NCBI GenBank assembly: GCA_046331465.1
Contig: JAXLQV010000002.1
Coordinates: 1,426,001-1,490,000, forward strand
Source: UBA5066 sp046331465
GTDB taxonomy: Bacteria; Acidobacteriota; Thermoanaerobaculia; UBA5066
Direction of reading: 5' to 3'
DNA: 64,000 bases
Shown here: piece by piece, positions 1 through 7,469 of the stretch
Position numbering within the stretch: the first letter of the stretch is position 1
Layout of the letters: every line of letters starts with the position of its first letter
Notes under the pieces: model-generated
What the model was told of the DNA's origin: nothing
Database searches by the model: none
The model's input: only the letters and a program-made list of their open reading frames with translations
Translations under genes and position numbers: made by a program

Positions 1-11
1 TTCCGACAGAC

Positions 12-452
12 ATGGCTCGACCAGTGCTGAAGAGACTCGCATCCCTCGTCCTCGTCCTCCTTCCGGCGCTGGCCGGCGCGGGGGAGCCGTCTGTCCCGCC
101 GACGAAGCTCCCCGAGCCGAAGAAGCTCTCGATCCAGAAGGTCTCCGCCCTCCTCGACGGGCGGCGTGGCGTCCACGTATTCGACAACAACGGTCCCGAG
201 CGGTACGCCGCCGGCCACCTTCCAGGTGCGATCTGGCTCCGGTACGACTCGGTGGAGATCGGCAACCTCCCGCCGGACAAGGAGGCGACTCTCGTCTTCT
301 ACTGCGCCAACGAGCGCTGCTCGGCGTGCCACGTCGCCGCGAGGAGCGCCCTCGGGTTCGGCTACAGGAACGTCTTCATCATGCCGGCCGGCATCATGGG
401 CTGGGAGAAGGCCGGGAAGCCGGTCGAGAAGGGGAGGCGCAGCCCTTCCTGA
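12..452 (+). CDS. Secreted rhodanese-like domain protein
   Basis: A 146-residue protein with an N-terminal signal peptide (hydrophobic stretch about residues 8-23) followed by one rhodanese domain. The ERYAAGHLPGA segment and the YCANERCSACH loop, with Cys98 at the usual active-site position, followed by a GIMGW motif, are typical of single-domain rhodaneses. Members move sulfane sulfur or act as sulfur carriers; this one is predicted to be periplasmic. Two further cysteines (103, 106) crowd the active-site loop, which is unusual and could allow disulfide or metal binding instead of sulfurtransfer. It has no operon partner in view because its upstream region lies at the window edge. Confidence 0.8.
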   Translation: MARPVLKRLASLVLVLLPALAGAGEPSVPPTKLPEPKKLSIQKVSALLDGRRGVHVFDNNGPERYAAGHLPGAIWLRYDSVEIGNLPPDKEATLVFYCANERCSACHVAARSALGFGYRNVFIMPAGIMGWEKAGKPVEKGRRSPS

Positions 453-570
453 CCTCGAGTCCGGGCTCCGGGGACAGGATGCGGATCAGGACCGGATCGC
501 GCGCCTGGCTGACGATCTCGATTTCGAAGGACCTATGGTTCTCGGGCAGCTCCCCGGGAGCGCAACGCGG

Positions 571-2415
571 TCAGTCCGAGTCGTCGTGGGAGTGAATCAC
601 GCCTGCATACCGGAGAGCGCGACTCGCGACCTCGTAGCAAGCTGCCGACCCGGCGCAGCCCGGAGTCGTTTCCGTCTTCCTCGCGGCGGCGTCGCGGCGA
701 TACACCGTCCTGCCTTCCTTGATCGTCTCGACCACCCGGATCTCGGCGATCTTCATCGGGTCGGTCGCGAGCGGATTGCGTTCGAGCACGACGAAGTCGG
801 CGAGCTTGCCGACCTCGAGCGACCCCTTGGACTTCTCTTCGAAGTGCTGGTAGGCCGACCAGAGGGTGTGCGACTTCAGCGCCACCAGGGGCGTGGTACG
901 GTGCTCGGGGCCCAGGACCTGGCCGCTGCGCGTCACGCGGGTGACCGTGGCCGAGAGCACGCGCATCGGGTCGGGCATCGCCACGGGGGCGTCGTGGTGC
1001 GAGGTGAAGATCATCCCCCGCTCGATCGCCCAGCCGGTGGGAGAGATGTTGGCCGCGCGCTCGGGTCCCAGCACCGAGTCTCGGTGCCAGTCGCCCCAGT
1101 AGAACGTGTGCATCGGGAAGAAGGACGGGATGATGCCCAGCTCCTTGAACGCCTCGACCTGATCGAGGCGGGCGGTCTGGCAGTGAATTGCGACCGTGCG
1201 CCGGTCGGCCATCCCGTACTTCTTCTCGGCCCGGCGCACGGCCGCCACGAGCTGGTCGATGGCGGCGTCGCCGTTGACGTGCGCGAGCAGCTGCCAGCCG
1301 TTCCTGAAAGCGAGATCGACGAATCCGTCGACCTGGTCGTCCTTGAACTGGGCGTAACCACGGTAGTCGGGCGCCTGCCCCTCGGGCACCTTGAAGTAGG
1401 GCTTCGTGAGCCAGGCAGTCTTGCCCTGGGGCGAACCGTCGAGCGTGACCTTGGCGCCGCCGATGCGGAAGTGCTGCGCGTACTTCCGCGACCACAGCGG
1501 CGCCTTGATGACTCCCGGGTCCACGGCGATGTCGGGATACGCCACCACGTCGATGTCCAGGCCTCCGGCCCTGGCGACGGCGCTCATCGTCGCCACGGAC
1601 CCGGCCGAGGCGCGCCCCTCCTGGGCCGTGGTGTAGCCGTAGCTCTTGTAGAGATTGACGCCGGCCTGGAACAGCGCCCGGTTCGCCTCGGGACCGAGCT
1701 TGCTGAAGAGCGTGAAGAAGGGGCCGAAGAAGGCCGCCTCCTCCAGAACGCCGTCGGGCTCCTGGCCGCCCGCCTTGCGGCGGACCAGCCCGCCCTGCGG
1801 ATCTTTCGATGACGCGTTGATTCCCACCAGCTCCAGCGCCTTGCTGTTCATCACCCCCAGGTGTCCGGACTGGTGGACGATGACCACCGGCAGCTCCACC
1901 GACACCCTGTCGAGATCGTCGCGAGTGGGGTGCCGCTGCTCCTTCAGCTGGGCGTCGTCATAGCCGAAGCCGATGATCCACCCGTACTTGCCCGTGATTC
2001 CCCGGTTCTGCTCGGACCAGGCTCTCAATGCAGCCTGCACCTCGGCGATGTCGTTCACCTCACCGTCCGGGCGCGGCAGCAGGTTGGCAGAGAGGGCCTG
2101 GATGCCGGCATTGAACACGTGCCCGTGAGGGTCGACGAAGCCCGGAAGCAGCGTCTTTCCGCCCAGGTCCACGACCCGTGTCTCGTTCCCCTTGAGCTTC
2201 ATCACCTCGTCGCGATACCCCACCGCGACGATCCGCCCGCCCCTGACGGCGACGGCTTCGGCCTGCGGCTGGAGCTCGTTGACGGTGATGATGTCGCCTC
2301 CGGTGAAGATCGTGTCGGCGAGGGGCGGCGGAGCGGCGACGGCAAGCGAATGCCCGAAGGTCGCGAAGATGGCAAGCGAGGCGACCGTGAACCGAGCAGA
2401 CATCGATGACCTCAT
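571..2415 (-). CDS. Exported YtcJ-like amidohydrolase (amidohydrolase 3 family)
   Basis: A 614-residue metal-dependent hydrolase of the YtcJ/Amidohydro_3 type. The start at 2415 is chosen because GGAGGAG lies just before it and the protein then begins with a clear signal peptide (residues about 5-28); longer upstream versions lack both. The metal-binding HxH is H97-G-H99 in a PGFVDPHGH context, with later HVNGDAAID and HHDAP motifs holding further likely ligands. Family members hydrolyse amides, formamides or cyclic ureas, but the substrate cannot be read from sequence. A related gene lies at 4386-6398, so this end of the window holds two exported paralogues. A TAGAAT hexamer at 2462-2467 on this strand could be its -10 box. 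Confidence 0.88.
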   Translation of the reverse strand: MRSSMSARFTVASLAIFATFGHSLAVAAPPPLADTIFTGGDIITVNELQPQAEAVAVRGGRIVAVGYRDEVMKLKGNETRVVDLGGKTLLPGFVDPHGHVFNAGIQALSANLLPRPDGEVNDIAEVQAALRAWSEQNRGITGKYGWIIGFGYDDAQLKEQRHPTRDDLDRVSVELPVVIVHQSGHLGVMNSKALELVGINASSKDPQGGLVRRKAGGQEPDGVLEEAAFFGPFFTLFSKLGPEANRALFQAGVNLYKSYGYTTAQEGRASAGSVATMSAVARAGGLDIDVVAYPDIAVDPGVIKAPLWSRKYAQHFRIGGAKVTLDGSPQGKTAWLTKPYFKVPEGQAPDYRGYAQFKDDQVDGFVDLAFRNGWQLLAHVNGDAAIDQLVAAVRRAEKKYGMADRRTVAIHCQTARLDQVEAFKELGIIPSFFPMHTFYWGDWHRDSVLGPERAANISPTGWAIERGMIFTSHHDAPVAMPDPMRVLSATVTRVTRSGQVLGPEHRTTPLVALKSHTLWSAYQHFEEKSKGSLEVGKLADFVVLERNPLATDPMKIAEIRVVETIKEGRTVYRRDAAARKTETTPGCAGSAACYEVASRALRYAGVIHSHDDSD

Positions 2416-2618
2416 CGTCTGAACTCCTCCAGCCGGGTGCGTTGACGAGCCGGTGTCGCCCATTCTAGGGCGTTGGTTGCGGCGATGTTCCGCACGACGA
2501 AAGCTCGCTCCCGTCGCGCTAACATACCTGCCTTTCATCGAGCTTCGCCGCGCAACCCGTGGCCGTGCCACGGCTACGGAACGCCGGGAATCTCCGGACC
2601 CTTCGCGGAGGTAGGACC

Positions 2619-4319
2619 ATGCGCCGTCTCACTGCTTCTCCCCAGGCAGTCCTGTGCCCGCTGCTCCCGGCACTGCTCGCGCTCGCTGGCCTGCTGGCCG
2701 CTCCGCCGGCGCGCGCCCAGGGCGCCCCCGCCGCGACTTCGCCCCCGGTGGCCGGACCGGTTTCGCCAGCCCCCACGGGCGAAGTGAAGGCCGGGAACCG
2801 CACGGTCGTCGTCCTGCGCGGCACGATCCTCCCGAACGCCCCGGCCGACCGGGCACGTATCGCGAACGAGAAGATCGAGGCCGCGATCAATGCCGGCGGG
2901 AGCCCGAAGGTCTCCATCAAGGAGGAGCCGGATGCGCGCCTGCTCCTGCTCGATGGCCGGGGAATGTTCGTGGTGACCGCCGACGACCTGGACGAGGCCG
3001 CGGGCAAGAGCCTCGATCAGGTCGCGACCGAGGCCGCGTCCCGGCTCGAGGCTGGCGTTCGAGAGGCGCTGGAGCAGCAGAGCCTGCCCGCCTTTCTCAG
3101 GGCGATCGGAGCGAGCACCGCCGCTTCGCTGGTCCTCGTGCTGGTCCTGGTCGTCCTGGAACGCCTTCGGCGCTGGGCCGCCAGCACGGTGGCGAGCGCC
3201 GCCCACCAGCGGCTCGGCGGACTGACGGCCGCAGGCCAGCTCCTCTTCGAAAAGGAGCGCGTTCAGCTGGTCACGGCGCGCGTGGTCTTCGTCCTGGTGC
3301 GGATCGCGGACGTCTTCGCCCTCTACGTCTGGCTCGCGTTCGTCCTCGGCCGGTTCGGCTGGACCCGGCCGTGGAGCGAGCAGCTGGGGTCCTGGCTCGT
3401 CCGCGAGGCGGGAGCGCTCGGCCTGCTGGCCGTGAAGGCGCTCCCGAACCTGGTCCTCGTGGCGATCATCTTCGTCGTCACGCGGGCCCTCGTGCGCCTC
3501 ATCGACCTCTGTTTCACCGCGATCGAGGAGGGGCGGATCCAGGTCTCCGAGACCATCCGGGAGACGACCCAGCCGACCCGCCGGATCGTGAACGTCATCG
3601 TGTGGGTCTTCGCCGTCATCATGGCCTACCCCTATCTCCCGGGAAGCGGGAGCGAGGCCTTCAAGGGGGTCACCGTGATGGTCGGGCTGATGATCTCCCT
3701 CGGCTCGAGCACGCTCGTCGGCCAGCTCGCGAGCGGCCTGATGCTCATGTACTCGCGGACGCTGCGCGTGGGCGACTACGTGAAGGCGGCCGAAGTGGAG
3801 GGGACCGTGGCGCAGCTCGGACTCTTCACGACGAGGATCCTGACCCTGAAGAACGAGATCGTCACCATTCCGAACGCCGTCCTCGCGGGCCAGGTCACGA
3901 AGAACTACTCGCAGGCGCCGGGCCCGAAGGGCGTGGTGGTCGGCTCGACCATCACCATCGGCTACGACACGCCGTGGCGCCAGGTCGAGGGCCTCCTCGT
4001 CCTCGCGGCCGAGAGGACGCCGGGGCTGAAAAAGGTGCCCTCGCCCTGGGTGCACCAGCGCGCCCTCACCGATTTCTACGTCGACTACGAGGTCTGCGCC
4101 TACATCGAGGACCCGGGAACGCGGGTCCCGACGCTCACGACCCTCCACGCGAACATCCTCGACGCCTTCAACGAGTACGGCGTCCAGATCACCTCACCGA
4201 ACTACGAGAACGACCCGGAGACCATCAAGGTCGTCCCGCGGGAGCAGTGGTACGCGGCCCCGTCCCGGCGACGGCCGGGCGAGGGCCTGCGAGATGAGAC
4301 CGCTGAAGTGCCACGTTGA
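2619..4319 (+). CDS. MscS-family mechanosensitive ion channel
   Basis: A 566-residue membrane protein. The start at 2619 follows GGAGGTAGGACC and gives a signal peptide ending in ARAQG. A periplasmic region of about 150 residues precedes four or five transmembrane segments (about 160-185, 225-250, 275-300, 330-350, 360-380). The last is a glycine/serine-rich pore helix followed by the MscS beta domain, with GDYVKAAEVEGTVAQLGLF and TIPNAVL motifs. It probably releases solutes on osmotic downshift or senses envelope tension. It is longer than E. coli MscS because of the N-terminal extension, like the MscK/YbiO-type relatives. It is divergent from the upstream amidohydrolase and convergent with the next one. 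Confidence 0.88.
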   Translation: MRRLTASPQAVLCPLLPALLALAGLLAAPPARAQGAPAATSPPVAGPVSPAPTGEVKAGNRTVVVLRGTILPNAPADRARIANEKIEAAINAGGSPKVSIKEEPDARLLLLDGRGMFVVTADDLDEAAGKSLDQVATEAASRLEAGVREALEQQSLPAFLRAIGASTAASLVLVLVLVVLERLRRWAASTVASAAHQRLGGLTAAGQLLFEKERVQLVTARVVFVLVRIADVFALYVWLAFVLGRFGWTRPWSEQLGSWLVREAGALGLLAVKALPNLVLVAIIFVVTRALVRLIDLCFTAIEEGRIQVSETIRETTQPTRRIVNVIVWVFAVIMAYPYLPGSGSEAFKGVTVMVGLMISLGSSTLVGQLASGLMLMYSRTLRVGDYVKAAEVEGTVAQLGLFTTRILTLKNEIVTIPNAVLAGQVTKNYSQAPGPKGVVVGSTITIGYDTPWRQVEGLLVLAAERTPGLKKVPSPWVHQRALTDFYVDYEVCAYIEDPGTRVPTLTTLHANILDAFNEYGVQITSPNYENDPETIKVVPREQWYAAPSRRRPGEGLRDETAEVPR

Positions 4320-4385
4320 TGCGGGCGCCGAGAGGAGGGAAGGGGGAGTGAAGGCTGGACGTCTCGCCAGCCCTCGTCCCCGGAT

Positions 4386-6398
4386 TCATGGCCGGGCGTC
4401 CCCTCGGGGCGCCGCGGTCCCGGTCTCCCGGGCGTTCCGGCCGAAGGCGGCGGCGACCATCCGGGCCATGTCGCAGGCGTCGCCCCCCCCGTCTCCGTGA
4501 CCGCCGTGCGCGAGCGACGGGGCGGGCGCGGCGCTCTCCCGGGCTGCGGCCGACCGGCGCGGAGTGGCCGGGCTCGGGAAGGGCCGTCCCTCGTAGACCG
4601 TGCCCCAGATCGGGATGTCCTTGAGCCTCATCGGCTCGACGGCGAACGGATCCTCCTCGAGGACAGTGAAGCTGGCGATCTTGCCGGGGGCGATGCTGCC
4701 GAGGTCGTTCTCCTTCCTCCACGAATAGGCGGCCTCGATGGTGATGGCGCGCAGGGCGTCCTCGACACCGATCCGCTGCTCCGGACCCGCAACGCGGCCG
4801 CTCGGGGTGACGCGGTTCACGGCGCACCAGGCGAGGAAGAGCGGATCGGCGGGGGCCATCGGCAGGTCGGAGTGGAAGGAGAGGGGGATGTGGCGCTTGA
4901 GAACGGATGCGTTCCGGGTCATCACGTCGGCGCGTTCGGGTCCGAGGCCGGCGGCGTACTTGTCCGCGAATCCGACCGGGTAGTACGAGTTCACGCTGAC
5001 GATCGCGCCGAGCCGGGCGATGCGGCCGATCTGCTCCTCGTTCGAGTTGGCGAAGTGGACGATGACGCTCCGGTGGTCGGCGCGCGGGTTCTCGCGCATG
5101 CGGCGCTCGAGGGTGGCGATCACCACCTCGAGCCCGGCGTCGCCGTTCACGTGGATGTGGAGCTGATAGCCTGCGTCCCAGTACGCCTTGCTCCGCTCCT
5201 CGAGAACCTGCGGCGACATCATCCACTCGCCGTGGTGCGACGGGTCTGGCTTGCCGTCGGCGCCCAGGTAAGGGTCCTTCATCTGCATCAGCTGCGAGAT
5301 GATTGCGCCGTCGGCGAAGAGCTTGATCTGCTTCGGGAAGAACGAGACCTTTCCCGCGGCGTTGGCGGCGACGACCTTCTCCCCGTCGGCGATCGCCTCC
5401 GCGGGAGGCACGCCGCGGTCCGTGTAGGCACGCCCGTCCACGATGAAGAAGCTGGAGAGGGGCGTCTCCTCGGCCCCGAGCACCCTGTGGTAGAGCTGCA
5501 GGATCTCGGGGGTGACCAGCGCACCGGGTTCGTTGAAGGCGGTGATCCCCCTGGACTGCGCATAGGCGACCATCTGCCTGAGGCCGAACTCGAACCGGGC
5601 CGGGGTCCCGAACACCTTGAGCAGCGGCATGATGACGAGGTTGGTGCCGGACTCCCACCAGTGCCCTTCCGCCCAGCTCATCATTTCGCTGGCCGCGCCC
5701 TTCCCCTTCATTCCGGCCTCGGTGAAGCCCAGCGCCTGGATCGCGGCCGTGTTGAAGTAGAACTCGTGGCACGACCTCTGCCACACCATGATCGGCCGCG
5801 TCGCACTGACGGAGTCGAGAAGCCTGCGGCTCATCGGGCCGTGCCACAGCTTGTGGTACCCCCAGGTGAAGAGCCACTCCTTCGGGTCCCGGATCCCCGC
5901 CTCGGCGGCCCTCAGCCGGGCGAGGTACTCCCCGGGGGTGGCGGCGGCCTTGAACGTCCGCGCAGGCATCTGCCACTCCTCGGGTGCGATCACCTCCGTC
6001 GAGAGAGTGAGCGCGCCGAGGAGCGGGTGGAGGTGCTGGTCGATGAAACCCGGCATGACCACCTTGCCCGCGAAGGACTCGTCCACGGTGACCTTCGCGT
6101 CGCCCAGGGCCGCTCTGACCTCGGCGAGCGAGCCGACGGCAACGATCCGCTTCCCCGAGACGGCCACCGCGGTGGCCACGGGGTTGCCGCGCTCCATCGT
6201 CAGGATCTTCCTGGCGGTGTAGACGGTAACGGTGGCCGGGGGAGGGCTGGCGACCATCTCCCGCAGAACCTCGGTCTGGGCCTCCGCTACGCCCGCCAGG
6301 GCCACGAGCCCGACCGCGATGGTGGCGAGAAGGCTCCAGACAATCGGGGCCGTGATCGCCTCCAGGGTCTGCCGACGGGAGAGTGGGCACTTTTTCAT
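4386..6398 (-). CDS. Exported YtcJ-like amidohydrolase (second copy)
   Basis: A 670-residue amidohydrolase of the same family as 571-2415. The start at 6398 is preceded by GGAGGT at good spacing and opens a signal or anchor segment (about residues 19-40). The metal-binding motif is H122-L-H124 in PGFIDQHLHP, followed by later HVNGDAGLE and FHSDLP motifs. The last 55 residues are low-complexity and rich in Ala, Gly and His, beyond the usual family end, and include a short His/Gly/Asp run. It is divergent from the TetR gene, so the shared 200-bp region may be controlled by that regulator. The substrate is unknown. Confidence 0.86.
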   Translation of the reverse strand: MKKCPLSRRQTLEAITAPIVWSLLATIAVGLVALAGVAEAQTEVLREMVASPPPATVTVYTARKILTMERGNPVATAVAVSGKRIVAVGSLAEVRAALGDAKVTVDESFAGKVVMPGFIDQHLHPLLGALTLSTEVIAPEEWQMPARTFKAAATPGEYLARLRAAEAGIRDPKEWLFTWGYHKLWHGPMSRRLLDSVSATRPIMVWQRSCHEFYFNTAAIQALGFTEAGMKGKGAASEMMSWAEGHWWESGTNLVIMPLLKVFGTPARFEFGLRQMVAYAQSRGITAFNEPGALVTPEILQLYHRVLGAEETPLSSFFIVDGRAYTDRGVPPAEAIADGEKVVAANAAGKVSFFPKQIKLFADGAIISQLMQMKDPYLGADGKPDPSHHGEWMMSPQVLEERSKAYWDAGYQLHIHVNGDAGLEVVIATLERRMRENPRADHRSVIVHFANSNEEQIGRIARLGAIVSVNSYYPVGFADKYAAGLGPERADVMTRNASVLKRHIPLSFHSDLPMAPADPLFLAWCAVNRVTPSGRVAGPEQRIGVEDALRAITIEAAYSWRKENDLGSIAPGKIASFTVLEEDPFAVEPMRLKDIPIWGTVYEGRPFPSPATPRRSAAARESAAPAPSLAHGGHGDGGGDACDMARMVAAAFGRNARETGTAAPRGDARP

Positions 6399-6479
6399 CT
6401 TCGACCTCCATCGGACAGCGAATGCCAGCACCCGGGAAGTCCGGAACCGCAGCCCTTTGGGAATCCTAACTGTAGGTGC

Positions 6480-6494
6480 TCAACAGGTTGTTGA
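6480..6494. promoter_or_regulatory. Inverted repeat TCAACA-GGT-TGTTGA, possible operator
   Basis: A perfect 6-bp inverted repeat with a 3-nt spacer sits between the divergent amidohydrolase and TetR genes. Its size and place suit a regulator-binding site for either gene. It differs from the repeat in the receptor promoter (7400-7415), so one protein need not bind both. Functional role is inferred only from position and symmetry. Confidence 0.35.
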
Positions 6495-6588
6495 CCCTGG
6501 AAGCCGGGGTGGTCGAGTCGGAGGTCGGTCCGTGATTCTCGGGCCACACCTCTTCGGGTCCATCGGCCGGTGTCCCGTGACGGGTGCC

Positions 6589-6594
6589 TATACT
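6589..6594 (+). promoter_or_regulatory. Candidate -10 box (TATACT) of a leaderless TetR transcript
   Basis: TATACT ends 7 nt before the ATG at 6602. With the usual 6-7 nt gap to the start site, transcription would begin at or next to the start codon, giving a leaderless mRNA. This agrees with the absence of any Shine-Dalgarno sequence before the gene. No good -35 box is seen. Confidence 0.35.
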
Positions 6595-6601
6595 CCTCTC
6601 C

Positions 6602-7303
6602 ATGGCGCTTCCCCGATTCCACAAGCTCCCGGCAGAACGACGGCACCGCCTCATCGCGGCCGCCGCGGAGGAGCTCGCCGAGAAGGGATACGAGGGCGCG
6701 GCCCTCGTCGCGATCGCGGAGAGATCGGGCATCGGAAAAGCCTCCGTCTACTACTACTTCGCCGACAAGGCCGATCTCTGCAGGACGGTTCTCGAGGAGG
6801 CCTGGCAGATCCTCCGGCTCGAGGGACGCGTCGACCTGGGGGCGCTGACCGCCGAGACGTTCTGGTCGTCCGTGCAGGCCGCCGCGCACGAGAACCTCGC
6901 TCGCTGCGACCGCGAGCCGTGGCTCCTTTCGGCCTCGAAGGTGCTGAACCGGGCCGCGGCCGACCCGAGCGTCAACGGGGTCCTCGGCGAGTTCGCCGCG
7001 AAGCGGCGGGCCTGGGAGACCTCGTACGTCCGGAGGGGGCAGGAGCTGGGGACGGTGCGCGCGGACCTCCCTGCAGAGCTCCTCGTCACGGTGTCCCTCG
7101 CCGTGAGGCAGACCGCGAACCTGTGGATCCTCGAACACCTCGGGGAGAGTGCCGCCGGGACGGGTGAGGACCTGGCGGGTCACGTCTTCGAGATCTACCG
7201 CGCGGTCCTTTCTCCGCCCCCGGCCTGGGGCGGGCCCGTGGGCCCCGAAGCGCTCCGAGCCGAGGTGCGCGGCGACGCCGACCAGGTCCGGCCGATGCGC
7301 TGA
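6602..7303 (+). CDS. TetR/AcrR-family transcriptional regulator
   Basis: A 233-residue protein. Residues about 12-58 form the TetR helix-turn-helix, with the motif IAERSGIGKASVYYYFADKADL, followed by an all-helical ligand-binding and dimerisation domain of normal length. The last 20 residues are a poorly conserved tail. ATG at 6602 is preferred over an in-frame GTG at 6584 because family members start just before this point. No ribosome-binding site is visible; see the -10 box at 6589. It lies directly upstream of the receptor promoter, where a perfect inverted repeat overlaps the promoter core, so it is the natural candidate repressor of the large downstream locus. Confidence 0.88.
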   Translation: MALPRFHKLPAERRHRLIAAAAEELAEKGYEGAALVAIAERSGIGKASVYYYFADKADLCRTVLEEAWQILRLEGRVDLGALTAETFWSSVQAAAHENLARCDREPWLLSASKVLNRAAADPSVNGVLGEFAAKRRAWETSYVRRGQELGTVRADLPAELLVTVSLAVRQTANLWILEHLGESAAGTGEDLAGHVFEIYRAVLSPPPAWGGPVGPEALRAEVRGDADQVRPMR

Positions 7304-7393
7304 TCTGCGCCCGGGTTCCGCGCCGAGTCGCCGCGAGGCGACGGTGTGTCGCTCACGACCGGCGATCCCACGACGGGGTTTCCGGATTCCCCC

Positions 7394-7422
7394 TTGACAG
7401 TCGAAATTCTTCGACCCATGAT
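7394..7422 (+). promoter_or_regulatory. Receptor-gene promoter with embedded operator
   Basis: A consensus -35 TTGACA (7394-7399) and a -10-like CATGAT (7417-7422) are separated by exactly 17 bp. The spacer contains the perfect inverted repeat GTCGAA-ATTC-TTCGAC at 7400-7415. A further GTCGAA half site follows near 7435. A dimeric repressor bound here would block RNA polymerase; the adjacent TetR gene makes it the obvious candidate. The receptor start follows about 48 bp downstream with a GAGGAGG ribosome-binding site. Confidence 0.6.
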
Positions 7423-7469
7423 TCCGACCGACGAGTCGAAAACAATCGGTTCGCCGAGGAGGACTGGCC

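Noticed and set aside
4497..6494. Long plus-strand open frame of 665 codons
   Set aside because: It is the antisense of the YtcJ-like gene at 4386-6398; composition is Arg/Gly/Asp-rich with no motif or ribosome-binding site.
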